Origin: Rhyacophila brunnea
Lineage: Eukaryota > Arthropoda > Insecta > Trichoptera > Rhyacophilidae
Reading direction: 5' to 3'
DNA length: 64,000 bases
Assembly (NCBI GenBank): GCA_022495005.1
Contig: JAGYXB010001855.1
Span: forward strand, 1-64,000
Shown here piece after piece: positions 15,001-30,000 of this stretch (the first letter of the stretch is position 1; each line of letters begins with the position of its first letter). The notes below the pieces were generated by a model. It worked only from the letters and a program-made list of their open reading frames with translations. It had not been told where the DNA came from and searched no databases. The position numbers and the translations under genes are program-made.

Positions 15001-18000
15001 TCAGCCACTTGCTCAACCTATTAGGTCCATACCCTGACTCATACACAAATTAAACAAAATGTATACTTGCCAGACCCAGGATTCGAACCTGGGACCCATG
15101 ACTCTATAGTCCAACGATTAAGCCGCGCGGCTATCGTGGGACTGTGGTTAAAGCCAGATAATTACCAAATTTTAATGTTTCAACATCTGATAACTAACCT
15201 ATTGAAGTATCCAGCTGAGCAGACATTGCCAGTTTGCGTTTTGTTGACAACCAGAATGGTGTCTGGAACCGCAAACACTGATCCGCGGTTGTTGATTGCT
15301 TCACAAGAGTATGCTCCTTGGTCTCCAGTCTGAAACGAGATATGCCAATAAGATCCAACAATACACTTAACTTTAAAAGATAGCTTTGTAAATGAGACAT
15401 CTATTGTCAAACACGCATTTTACCAATGTTCACTTTTTGTTTACACTTTTTAGGTAATTTAAATACCTACAATTCTATATTGTATCATTATGTTTCAATA
15501 TAAAATTTCGACTAAAAATGTATTAAACCTATTTTAAATTATACACTTACTATCAAAAGTGGACATACGTATTTTGCTATCATAGTTGCTAAGTCATTGA
15601 GAGTCAATCAGATAGCATTATATGCATCAGCTATCTGAATACCGTTCAGTACAGGTACCCCTGTTCATCGCGACCTCGGAGAGTGCGGACTTGTTATATC
15701 GCAATCTTTTTTTAAAACTGGAAATTGTGGAAAGGGGAAATTATCCACTAAATTTAATTTGTAATGTGGATGAAATGGGACTCTATTGGAAACAAATGCC
15801 AACACGTATGTTTATTTTCATAGAGGAGAAGACTGCTTCTGGAATTAAAGCATCCAAGAGCCGATCGTCTAACTCTTCTTCTCTCAACTTATTAAAGAAA
15901 CTGATGGAGGTGATAGAGATGCTATGCGGGTTTGGTGGAAACAATTTAATATTATGGTTTAATACTATCAAAAACATTGACTAAGCGTCGAGTGAAGTCA
16001 ACCAGACGTGGATGAAGGGCGTTTGGAAAAAGTTGTTCAGTGAAATTGTTGAAGTTCACTGCAATTATGAAAATGATATTCAAAATATCATCGTAGAGAT
16101 TAGTCTTATAGCTATATCTGGAGGCATCGAAGGTGTTGATGTAGATAATATTCAGACTTTGTTAAAATCACACGGCGAACCATTAACTAATGAAGAGCTG
16201 CAGGAAATGGACTGCCATACGTCCCTAAAAAATTACGTCTCCGAACCTGTTCTGTGCGAAAGTTAAGTGTTAAAACAATTGAAAAGGTCCTTCCTCTTCA
16301 CAATCAATGCATAGAGTTGTTAAAAGAGAACTACGAAGATTACGAGCGAGTGAGGGCTCTAAAACGTGACTTTAATACATTACTTGACAGTATGTAATCG
16401 CAAATTTTGCACAATATGTAAACGTAGAGAGGCCAAATAAGGGAATCGCGACCATGTCCAGAACGTATCCCCTGCGATGAATGAGGGTTACCTGTATTGA
16501 GTTATTCTTGCCTTACTATGAATTATAGTTTAATGCCTGCGTTTTTCATATTGATTATTAAAAGCTAACCAGCATTAAAATGGAACAAGATATTATGAAG
16601 GTTACTCCCAATAAACTAAGAAAGTTAAAACGTGAAATAACTGAGAACACCTAAAATAGTGTGGTTATTAAAAATAATTTGTGCGAGTCATATGAGTACT
16701 TACTTGGATATCGGGGCAGGTAAGAGTGCCGAATCCGTTCACGCTGGTATAGGAGCACTTGGGAGGAATGTGGCCCCAGTTGAGACGCCAGATGACCTCG
16801 GGAGTCGGTACTCCCTTGGCGATACAGGTCACGGTGAAGGTAGCATGTTCTTCCAGGACTATCATCGCGGGTGGAGGACTTGAGATGTATACTTTCGCTG
16901 AAATAGATTAACCGAGAATACATTTAACGGCATACTATCACAATGTTATATTTTATTAGTTGTTTCTTTCTAGATTCATATTAAAAGTCTACTACAAAGT
17001 GATCTCCCTACCATTTCATACTGTAGTAACTTTGCTAAAGTGCAATTTTTGAATGAAGCAGTACACAAATAAGAAGCAAAACGCGACAGTATAAATAAAG
17101 GAAGAATAGTGATTCGAATAGTGTCCAATAATGCAACGAAAATATTGAACAGACATTTATGGTCGCGTAACAGTTTGCATTATATTTATGTCTATGATGT
17201 TCACATGACAGCTAGTTGGGGTTGACATTCGAACTTCCAACCAGGAAATTAATATATCTGCCAATGGTTTCGATAACCGGAATCGTTTCACAAAGGCCTT
17301 GTCTGTCATTTTGAACGGATCCGTCCGGTTACCAAAGTTTGACAACAAAATTTCAGCGTGAATCACTTCCATTTTGGGGACGTGTAAAATGACCTAAAAT
17401 GTGGTAATGACATTATCATATTTAATCAGTACTTTTCCGTTATCGCCAAATTCTTAAAACGATTGATTGTTAAAGTATGTAGCTAATTAATCCTTAAAGA
17501 GGCTACTTACTTCTTCAATATTTACCACATAATAGTGATATTACCATATTCAATACGATAATGTGAACGGAACTTTCGATGTATTTCACAAACCTAATAT
17601 TCATAAAATATGTATTTTTCTGTGTTGCAAAATCACAATAAATACTTAAATGAGAATTTAAACACAAAACAACACCTCCAACAGTAATATGTAAAAGACA
17701 AAAAACAATAAATAAAGAGCCTTTCGGCATTACGTTCCGACATTTAATATGTTTACCAACTGTCAAAATTTAAACCGATGACAGCGCTTCTAGCGTCGAA
17801 GCATATGAAACTCAAAAATCTCCGCCACTTTTAGACGCGCTTGTCAAAATATAATTAGAAATAAAATTTTTCATACTTTCTAATCATTGTTTCATACAGT
17901 GACTTCGATACAAAAATTGCTGTTCTGGCCTAGGTTATACATAATTTATGCTCTAGTAAAAAGTCCTTTTTCACATAGCTCTCGCTTGTAGCCATAATAT

Positions 18001-21000
18001 TTGTATTGTTAACTTTAAAATAGAAAGACATGTATACTTACAGCATCCTATTTCATCAGATTTATCAGCGCAATCCATTTCCCCGTCACAGTGGAAGTTC
18101 CTTGGCACGCACTGTCCGGAACGGCACTGGAACTCATGGGGGGAGCATGCAGCTCCAGGAATACCCACGGCGCAGTTGGCTTCATCAGAACCGTCTTTGC
18201 AATCATCTTCAGAGTCACACAGCCAGGTCTTGAGGACACAGCGCTTGTTGTTACAACGGAACTCATTCGGCTCACACAAACCTTGGATGTCTGGTGACGA
18301 GAGAAACATTTATAGTAGGTATAATTATTCAAATAATAGTAGAAAAATATAAGTTTTTTTTAAATAAAATAAATGAACACATACTTAATAATAATATAAT
18401 CTATGAATTTTTCAAAAATCTCTTGAACATATTCGATACAAAAAAATATGTAATAACATAAATAATGTAGGTATTCAACAAATGCACATTTGATAAAAGT
18501 TTTTTCTTCCATAATGTTTTTCGGTGGGTATGTATCGACTATTATTAGTAAATTGTATTAAATTGCATTTTTTCATATTCTATTGCTAAAATTTTACCCA
18601 CGAAAACAGCAACCAAATGAAACCTGTAAAACATTGCTATCTTCGGTATCCTGCTGATGAGTGGAGCTGTAATGGGAGGAAGGATGGGAATCAAGGCATT
18701 TGGAAAAAAGAATTTCTGTGGAATGTGTGTTGAAAAGAAAAGAGTGAATGACTTACTGCATGCTAACTCATCAGAACCATCACTGCAGTCAAAGTTTCCG
18801 TTGCAGACAGAGTTCTTGGGAATACAGTCTCCGTTTGAGCAAGTTGCTTCATTCAGCTTGCATGATTGCACCGGGCGGTTGAAGTCAGTCTTATCTGGAA
18901 GTTGATCACAAAAATGTTAACTATTTTGAAACTTTTTAGTATTCCCAATCATTGCACTTCAATATAAGTAATATCTACATACCTATATGTAATGGTAAAT
19001 ATTTCTGTGGTCTTTACTCAATTTACAATTTAAATTACTAATTTTGTACTTATTATAAATTTACCAAAGACCACGTGGATTTTAGACTTGGGCTATAAAA
19101 TTCTATCAGTGCTGAAAAAAACAATATCAGCATCGAAGTGTTGAAATTTTACAGATAAAAAAAAACTTCTTTTTAAGCACTAAAATGGAAGTAGATTTTC
19201 CGTGAGGAGGGGGGTTTATCATCAAATGTTTATAATAGCTCTGATTGACGAGTTAGTAGAGGTATTATACCTCGGTTATATTAAAATGAGACATGTGTCC
19301 GAGACATCCGAGTTTCTATAATAATTAATTAACTTAATTTTGGTAGTATATAGAACAATGAGGGTTTTACTAAGTTATGCAATGATATAAATGAATGGAG
19401 AAGCTTAAAAAACCGATTTTATATAATGATTGTTACAATGGAGGTATTAACGGCTCAAAAATATGTCTGAATGAAAAAATACTGTATAATTCACAGTATT
19501 AGAGTATTTTTCAGTTACTTTATTATGTATTTATTTAAGATATAGTAAATTAAAGGTATGGCACAGATACTTACGAGGTTCAACAGTCAGTCTCACGGAG
19601 AGTTCAGCTCCAGGAGTGTTTTTATTATGTTCTGTAGCGTGGCAGATGTAGGTTCCACTGTCGGTAACCTATAACATTATTACAAACATTATGATTGAAA
19701 CATTGTGATAAATGCAAAATCCCTATAGTTATGTCTACATTTGATCGCTTCCATCTTCAACTTTTTATTCTGGTTTTAACACCGTGTAGTTTTGTGCATT
19801 CTTTGTACCCCGTTTACACGAGCATGGATTTACTGCTGACAGTAAGTATTATCGCGGCCATAAGAAGAACGCACGCGTAAATACGTATTGTCATGTTGTC
19901 AATTTGCAAGATTGCATGCATGAATCAAAAAAGTTCGGAAGTTTCTGAATTTTCATACAACAGTTGAGATTTTTTTGATTTGAAAAAACGAACTACACTG
20001 AGGAGAGACTCATTTTGAGGTTAACCGATTTTTACGACCCGTCAAATAGTACCATAAAATGACAACATGGCATCTCGTGTACTCTTGAAGAATGAGACTG
20101 GAGAGACAGCACTTTTACATGTAAATAATTAGTGTCACAATAGTTTAAAATACACACTATTACTGCCAGTAAATCCATGCACGCGTACAGGTGCTATTAG
20201 GTTGAATGTGTGGAACGCATTGCGCCAACTGTCTACAATTGTATGTTAAATTTTTATGGGAAGCAGTGTTTTCATCTTTTTATAATGCTGATTATAATAC
20301 AAAGATGTAAAAATTGTAGTATTTTTGGCTTATTTGGTGTATAATTATAGTAATATTTACTATTATACATTTTCCGTGGAATTCTTTCAGTTGACAACAC
20401 TGACGTGATGTTGAAAAGAAATTCACAGGAGCTACTTACGGTAGCGCTTTCATCATGAAAAATGGCCATTTTGAAACCAGTTTAAGGCAGGCAATGTGCA
20501 CGCAATGCTCTCACTGCAATGCGTTCATCTAGCGAACGAAAAAGTGCCTGGATGAGCTATGAAACACATACTTCCAAAAACCGATAACTTCTAATATATA
20601 GTTAAAATCTTAGAAAAATATATACATATTCTATATTTCAGACATTATCTAATAATTTATAACTTCCAAAATTCGCCAATAGCATACGAAATACACATTT
20701 CAAAAACTGGGTTCATCAATAAATAAAATTGGACATTTTGTTTTAATTTCAAATTACAGTAGGTTAATGAAAAAAAAAATCATTTTCGCCTTTTCCACAA
20801 ATATATTGAATAAATTGTGGACATGTCAATTTTTGGAAATATTCGTATCATATTACTGATTTACAGATTAAAATCACACGTAAATAAATTTAGTTTTATT
20901 TTACCTGAATGTTTGGCATCTCAAGACGTCCATTTCTGTCAATGGATCCGGCAGGCAGAGGGCGTCCACCTTCTCTTTTCCAAGCAACACGAGCTCTGAG

Positions 21001-24000
21001 GGGACCTTCATCTCTGCATTGGAATACCACCTCTCCACCTACATAGAACGATGAGCATTAATACACAAATAAAAATAAAAGTTAATTTCTCTGTATGACA
21101 ATAAAATTCTATATACAGAAGTTTCTAGGAATTTAAAAAAATACCACTGTGGCCGCGCGGCTTAAGCGTCGGCCTATACCATCGTGGGTCCAAGGTTCGA
21201 ATCCAGGGTCTGGCAAGTACACATATTGTTTTTCAATTTGTGTATGTCAGAGTATGGACCAAATAGGTTGAGCAAGTGGCTGACATACATTTCTAATAAA
21301 AACAAAATCTGTTAATACAAACCTCCATTCTATGGATACACATATGATCTTATTAGGATCGGACATGGTAGGAATCGAAATCAATGGAAAAATAATTCAC
21401 TATTAACTGAATCAACTCAACTAAGTTTATTCATTCTGTGAAAATTATTATTGTGTAATACAATTTCAGGTTCAGTTTGGTAACTATTTAAAAATGAATG
21501 AAAGTAAATTACGTGATTATTCATTTTAATTGTGCATGTATTGTATATAATGTAAATATAAAATAATAATATTGTAAAATCAAAAATGTGATGAAACTTT
21601 GATGTAGGTAGGTAATAAGATTGATAAAGTATTTGAGTGCCATATTTCGAAATAAAATTGTTTTTTGATGAAAGACTTAGTTTTTCATTTATTTAAAAAA
21701 AAAACTGCTTTAGACAATAACTAGACTGCGAAAATTATAACTTGAAGTGTCATGGCCGCCGTCGAGGCGCTGCGATATATTGTGAAAAGGTTGCCAGTAG
21801 AGGTGAGTTAGAAATACTGTCACCAGTTTGCGTACTTAAGTCTCGGCATGTACTACCCATACTCAGTACATGTGGCCCAATATACTTATTACAAAATACT
21901 TAGAAGTTTGAATGCGTGCAACGAGTATGAGATCTCGCCGTCCTCGATACTAGCGGGTCCGCTAGCTAGTTGGTTTTGTTGCTACCTATGACATCATCGC
22001 CGTGGACGCCGCGACTAGCTTATGTATAAACAATAGGTGATAATTTTTTTGTAATTATTGGACCACATTCCCACAAGCTTGTTATGACAGCTCAAAACAT
22101 GTTTGAAATAAAAAAATCTTCATATATTCATTCAAGAATGTTATTATCTAACATAAAAACAGCTCATAAATTTAAAATGTGTTTAAAATCGACTCAGCTC
22201 TCAGTGTATTTTTTAGCGATTCTATTGAAGCCGATATTTCTAATCATCATTCTCTCTCTTTCTCCCCAATTGTAAAGTTGGTATAGTGAAGGACAGAAAT
22301 GGTGACTATACTGTAATAATATGAAGTTAGTTTTAGGTCCAGTTGAGTATGTATTACTTGTAAGTATTTTGGAACAAGCTTCGATACTAAGTATTTTTTT
22401 ATACTGGTAATAAGTATAATTAGTCTTCAAAATCGACCAGTTTTCCCACCTCTAGTTGCCAGTATTAGGAGATTTTTTCCCCTACTTTGGTTCAGAATGT
22501 GAATATCGAATACAAAACCAGACGTCAATATTTTTCCCAATGTCGGGATATTTTTAGTTATATGGTAACATTGAAATGTCAAAGAATATCTACCTGTTAT
22601 TGCATCGACTCTATCATCGATTTTATTTATAAGCCCAGTGAGCTCATTTTATTCTTTTTCTTCTTCGCAGTAGGTTATAACACGACTTATAATCTTCCTG
22701 CTACCACTTTTCAATACTGTGTGCATTATTAATTCGTTTAAGCACTTTACACGAACTTGCAGCACGCACAAATAACGAACGTCAAATGATTGCAGGGGGC
22801 GAGCAGAACGAAGAGGAAAGGGCTAGGGGATTGTAGTTCTCGAAACGGCTACACTTCACGTTATACATGCCGCAGTCTAGAAACATTAACTTCTGATATT
22901 GGAAATAGACAACTCACTAAATATTACTAATTGAATATTTAAAAATAAAATGTGAGAATTTGAAAGAGTAATGTTGTTATGTGCATCTCTGATTACATAA
23001 ATTTAATTGGTATGATAGTAACTAGTGAATATAAAAATACGAAATTATGTAATTGACTACTCAACATACACAATGTAAAAAAATCTTTGCATAATGCCTT
23101 TTAATTACATAATTTAAGCATAACACACACACCTGTAAACACATCGGAGAGACGAAAAATTAAACTTGAATAAACTGGTACTATGTAATAACAGGATAAA
23201 AATAATATGATATTATAATATATACAATGTGATGAAGGGTTGATGTAAATATGAAGAGATTGATAAATTGCGGAGGGTTATTACAATAAGCTTCTAAGAA
23301 CTTACCTTTTGGATATGGACCTTTGGGTACAGCACCAGGAAGTAGTTTGAAAAATGTTCAAGAAAAATCACAAACACAGTAATAATTAGTGGTTATTAAG
23401 TATATCTAAAGAATAATTGAGAGGCTGAGGATTAAAGGAGGACAATTTAAAACATATAGCATATTTTGTGTTGCTTTAGATTAGATTTTTATAGCAACAT
23501 ATTATAAACTTTGAGTGAACATGTATCAATATTTTATCTTGGAATAATAATCTAATACTAAATTATATTTGAGAATAAGACCACATTTACAGAATGTTGA
23601 AAATACAGTATAACCCCTATTTTACGTTTTTTAAGGGACTGAAGAAAAAAAACCTAATTGGAGGGAAAATGTAAAAGGGAGGTATTGTAAAAAAGAACAT
23701 TTAAATATTATGTTTCTAAAAAAATAACGTTTCATTAAAAAACAACAGTCAATTAAAAAAATTATTGAAATTTTTTTTATTTTTTATAAAAAAAATCATG
23801 TAAGTATATTAGTTTGTTGCATTTTTGTTTTTTTGTTATGTAAAGACCAATCATCGTGCGCCATTCTAAGGACACGGAGTTTTCCCTCCAAACACCTTAC
23901 GCCGTTCGAATGTCATGACCCAATCATTGTCAAGCGCGCGTAACTCGCATATTTTGAATATTTCCGACGTAAATCGCGAGAAAGAAAAACGTAAATGCGG

Positions 24001-27000
24001 GTATTAAATGTACTGAAATACATCGGGACTGAAAAAATTACACGCAATTGCCGGGAAAACGTGATATCCGGGCACGTAAAAACGAGGTTATACTGTAGTT
24101 ATTTAGAATTTTAATTGCACATTTAATTTCTAAGTCAATTTAGTTAACTTGGTTACATATGCAGTTGGAAATTTTTTATCATCAGCTCCTCAAATATTAG
24201 TAGAGTGTTAGTATAAAAAATAAAGAAAAAATAAGGTACATAATATATACAAATTTATCTACATAGTATTATCTCACTAGAGGAGTAATGGGTTTAGTTT
24301 TCTATATTGCCATTTGTTCAATAATATGACACTAAATTAGTTTTCAATAGTTGGATAACAAATAGTCAGCTATTCAGCTTCAGTCAGTTAGAGAACTATT
24401 CTAACTTACAATTGAAATTTTTAAGGAGAGAATTTTTTGAAACAACTTACTGAAATTATTTATTATCTTTATGGATACGCATCATATTTTAGATTTAGGA
24501 TTATTGGTGAAAAAAATGATGCATACACTTGTCTATATAAATAATAAATAAAACTGAAGTAGGCTGTTACAAAATACTCTTCTGTAAAACATTTCAAATA
24601 TGATTTAGAATAGTTCTGCATTCAGTGTTTTCAATAAAATATTAATATGTACACATCTACTATCATATATATTGAATCAATGAAAGATATATTAAAAAAA
24701 ATAGTCATTTCACAAAATTTTAATTAAGTCAAGGAATTATTGAATACTTATACACTGTGTCAGATAATTAATTTTAATCAAAATACCTGTGGTTTACAGT
24801 GTGGTTTAAGTAGCATATTAAACAAAGACATGTTGAGGTGTTATTATATTCATTAACACCTGAACTTTCTACGTATTTCATTAAAGAAGGGGAGGATTTT
24901 AAAATGTGGAGAAGACACAAACCAAAACCAGTTTTGTTTTATAATTATTAATCCAGCCTCCAAATAAATTACAGTTTTGTTATAAGTAACTATGTTAAGT
25001 TTGTAATTAAATTAAAAAAGGAGAGTTGAGTATTTATACCAAAATCTCCTGTCATACTTTTATATTTACATTTTTTTACAGTTTTTGCTTACGTGTAAAT
25101 TCGCTGTCTAATATAAAATTCAATTCGACATAAGAGTGTGTAAACCAGTGGCGAAGGGTGGAGGTAGGCTGGATACGCCATAAATAGTGCAAATTAAACT
25201 TTGTTGGTCATACTTATTTTTTTTTATTGAACTAAGACCACAATTTACAGATGGTGTTGGTTAGTTTTTAAAAATCAATTAAGCCCTGCCTAAACCAAAT
25301 CATAATAGTTTTGGGCGATACGACAACATTGTGCACACTTTTTCATTCATACTTATTTGTTTTCGTTGGATTAAGAGTACATGTTACACATATTGCTGGT
25401 TCATTTTTTAAAATTCATTTAGCCTTGCCTAAACCAAACCATAAAGATAAAAGATGAAAAGATAAAAACATCATTCTATCTATAAAATATCTATTGATTT
25501 ATCTATAAATTAATTGCATAATTTTACATATTTTATATATAGATGAGTATTTTTTGACTATTACCTACACCATCTATAAATTGTAGTCTTATTTCAATGA
25601 AAACAAATACGTATGACTGACAAAGTTTTTATTTGACTTAAGTATTTATGGTGAATCTTAACAGCCTACCTCCACCCTTTACCACTGGTGTAAGCAATAT
25701 CGTCCCAATGTAGCCAAAGGCATGGATGTGCCTTTTTGGTTGATTTGACTGAAGTGCATGGATATGCTAGAAATCAACCAAATTTTATTATGCCAAAGAC
25801 CTGAAGTGCTACTGATTCTAGAAATGGGTGAAATAATGACCTTACTTTTCACTAAACTGCGCACCTAAATATGGAATATGAATTACCCAAAGGCACTAAT
25901 GTGGCACATTCATGTAAAAAAAATAAACAACATTACTTTTCGTTGTCTCAAAGAGAGTATTATAATAGACAGCAAGTTTATTATATAAATCAAAATTGTA
26001 AAGCTCATGTTAATGAGTTCCCGAAAATGTTTAAACTTGATTATCTCAGAAGTGTTTTTTTGCACATTGGTTACTTAGGCATGGTTGGGACGATATAATA
26101 TCTAATCCAGCTAGACATATGACTTTTAACAGTTAAAAAAAAAGTAACTTGTGAATTAAAATATCAGTTAAAATTGAGTTTAAATATTATAATCTCTACC
26201 AGTCATTGAGTAAGGAAAAAATATGTTATTAAAATTAAACACAGGAGGTTTAAAATAGAAATATGCAATATGGGGTTTTATGAATAGGAAAAGCTGTAAG
26301 TATAGTATATTTATCTATGTACAAGTGAGTGAATTTTATAGGCATTAGAGGAGTAGTTGTAGTTAAAGATTAATAAAATCAACAAGTTAATTGACAACTT
26401 TATAGATATGTTATTGATTTTAGGGAACATTTAAATTATACGAAGAAACTTACTTTGACGGATGATTTGCTCGTTGGGGTAAGTTTTCAGATTCAATCGT
26501 GCATTCGTTCCAGCTGTAAATAATAAAAAATACATTTCAGTAATTTTCCATACAAATGTATTGTTATAATCTTCAATATGCATAAAATTGGAATTACATA
26601 TCGCATGATTAAAAATATTTTTAACCACCAATTTATTTTAACTATAATATATAATATTTTTTATGGTGAATTTACCAGAATTAGTAATTTTATCCAAAAA
26701 CCCATTTTTTTTAATATCTAACAGATTATAATTACAATATTTAAATAAAAAATATCTAGATAAAATAATTTTTTTATAATGGCCATCTAGGTAAGGGGTT
26801 GTTTTAATTATTTTTTTATTATTTTCAGGCAAATGCAATATAATATTGTATATGTGTAAAAAAAATAATTCAATGTTTAAAACTTTTTTAACATGCAATA
26901 AAATAAGTTTTTTTATATCAAGGCCAAGGATTCATGTGTTGTGATTATTTTTTAATAATATTTATAATAAATTGATGTGCAATATTAACATAGGGCATAC

Positions 27001-30000
27001 TTGTAATATGGTTTTAAAGTCAGTGATTATAATAATATTAATATTAAAAATTAGAGAATATATTTATAGATTACATCTAAATAAAGATCATAAATTTATT
27101 ACACTTTTTGGGAATTTCAATTAGGTTTATTTTATAACAATCGCATTGTTTTTTTTATTAAATTTATGTGTGAAACATTAAAATGAATTAGTGTATTTTT
27201 TATCGAGCCAAATATATTTTGCTTACAAATGAATTTTAAAAGCAATATTTGCCATGAGTGGTAAAAATGTAAACATAATATAACCCTTGTTTTTGTTAAT
27301 TATGAAAATCTATAATAACAAATTTTCTTAAAAAATAATTAAACACTTAAGTAGTTTTCTGCTGAGTTCATCAATAATTATTAATAGATTTACCGATTTA
27401 GGTAAGTACCTATTAAGTAAAATAAACACAATAATTTATGTCCCATAAAGAGTACTAAAATATAATAGGTATTAAAATCATGTCTTGCATATTATAGGTA
27501 TATACTTACATAAAAAGCTAATTTGATAACATTCTGTGCTAAGAATAAATTATTAAAAATTGTTTATTTTTGGTAATTTTTAGAAGCATTAGATTGTTAT
27601 ATTCTCCACGAAATCCAAGATGGCAGAGTTTAATAATATATATATTCAAAGATATATCGCTTAACAGCTGTCAAATGTATGTCAAATAATTTTAATGATA
27701 TTCTCTACTTCAATTTTCTGCCGGTTGCTCATCTTGTATTTCTCAACTGTCCGATGCTTCGAAATAGTGTAACCTTATTTTATTGTCTTTCCACCAGTAT
27801 CAGCTGTTAATTTTATTATTTTGAATGAGTTGCGGTTTATGGTGGTTTCTTACTGGAGGGACAGTCCAGTTCATCACTGCCATCGTACGGACAGTCGTGG
27901 ACTCCATTGCAGCGAAGGTAAGTGGCAATGCAGGGACCATTTTCGCACCGCCACTCATCATAGCGGCATCTTCGGTCCTCCACTTGGGTTTCAATAAAAA
28001 ATCCATGTTCACTAACCGATAAAATTTCGTTCATTCATCACCTGGATCAACGCAACCTCCCTCAATGGGGTACAAAATTATGCAGCGATAAAGTGCCAAT
28101 AAACTCGAGCATTCCATCAAATGGAGAGCTAAGTTGTGTACACAGAGAGAAAATTAACAACCTCATAAAATATTTATTTTAATTATCATTACCATAAATT
28201 GTTCTAATGGGTTCTTGTGGTAATAATAGCTTCATTTTTATCACTTTATTAAAAGATTTAATGGGCGAGTAAATACAAACTAAATTGCCTTTTTTATGAT
28301 GTCGCGAACTTCAATGTGTACACAACTATTATAGGTTAGACATTAACATTATAAAATCTTACTTAAATATAATATTATCTATAATGTTTTACGTAGTTGT
28401 TGTGTACAAGTTGTGGAAATAACTTTTCAGTTTTAGTAATGACATAATTTTCAACAATTCAGCGGTAGAAGTTTAAACATTGTGTTGTATTTACAATTCT
28501 TGATTGTAATAGCGTAATCCCAATTGGAAATGTTCTCCTGAAAAGTTACTATTGTTAACAATATTATTAATGATAACATGGAGTAGGTACCAACAAAGCG
28601 CGATAGATGATAATTGAGCATGATTTAATATTAAATGAAAACCATAATCTTAAATATTGAAATAGACTAAAAACGAAATTGTCAAAATAAACCTAAAAAA
28701 ATTAGTTGCCTTTTATTGATAAATAATTATGGAGTATAATATTACCGGGTGACCACGTTGGTCTTGGGGTGACTTGTGGTGGTGGTGTGTAGTACGGGCG
28801 AGACGTGGTACCTCCGTAAGGTGGGCTGCAAGAAGATTCATCTGAGCCATCGGCACAGTCACGGTCGCCGTTGCAGCGTTTTGACTTGCTGATGCAGTCT
28901 CCTGAGGAACAGCTCCATTCGTCTGGTCTGCAGCCTTTAGGAAAAGTAAAAATAGTTATAGTTTCAAGTACAACTTGATGTTAATCAAACCAAACAGTTC
29001 ATGTTATTTGTTTTATGTCTTATTTACCGATAGAACATTTTTGACAACACTTTTTTCTATATTGAATTGTTTCAAATACCTATGTGAATGATTTTGCCAA
29101 AGATACTTAGGAAAAATAAAACAGAATGGTGTTTAATATAATATAATATCAATGGGTTAATGTAGGTACATATTATATTATTGTACATCCACTTACTTAA
29201 ACTGGGTACCAAATTATACACATAAGCCTGTAGCATACCTTTACATTGTAAAAATATTGTATGTCCAAATAGGGTAGATGTATATTTGAGAAGATATTGA
29301 CTAATTCAAATATACAATACATAATAGTATGCCCATTTAACATTCAATTTCTAATCAAATCAATTTTTTTGAAATTCGATTTTCTCCAAACATAAAACTG
29401 AACATTTATCTACCGCATATTCTCATCATTAAAATTTAGAAATCTCCGATGTAACAAAATTCAAAATTTATGGTTACATGTATATTGTATGTATTACATT
29501 TCACCGTGGCACAGTTCGCCGTGAGATTTCTTGTCGGAAAGAGATGACCGTATACTATACAGTCTCAGATTTTATTAGATTCAATATGAACATTAATTCA
29601 ATTTTCATAGCCGATTTTGGCAAAATTCATGAATTCAAGAATTAAAACCTAGCCTAACCTAATTTAACAAATAATCCAGTATATCGGCTATTTTCAAAAT
29701 TTGTTTGTTGCTGTAAATCAACAAGAACCGTGTTTTATTTAGATATGAATTTTATGTTACTACTATACGACCATAAGAAGTTGGACGGTCTTTAATACAC
29801 GGCCATATTTTCCGATACAACATTTCACGGTGAAGTGTGATACGGCGAACTGCATACGTAAAAGTTTCCAGACACGATAATATACACTAACCCATTGATA
29901 ATATCTTGATTATTAATATTATGTTATTGTGAAAAATGTTTATTATTGGTTAACATAATCCTTTTGATGTAGATTAATTTTTTTTTGATGTTTAACAGAT

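Noticed and set aside
15062..15149. tRNA gene suggested by GGTTCGAATCC and GCCGCGCGGCT on the minus strand (similar at 21144, 33650, 46380, 56885)
   Set aside because: Several diverged copies share a long non-tRNA body downstream, and the heads do not give a full cloverleaf by eye, so these are tRNA-derived SINEs.
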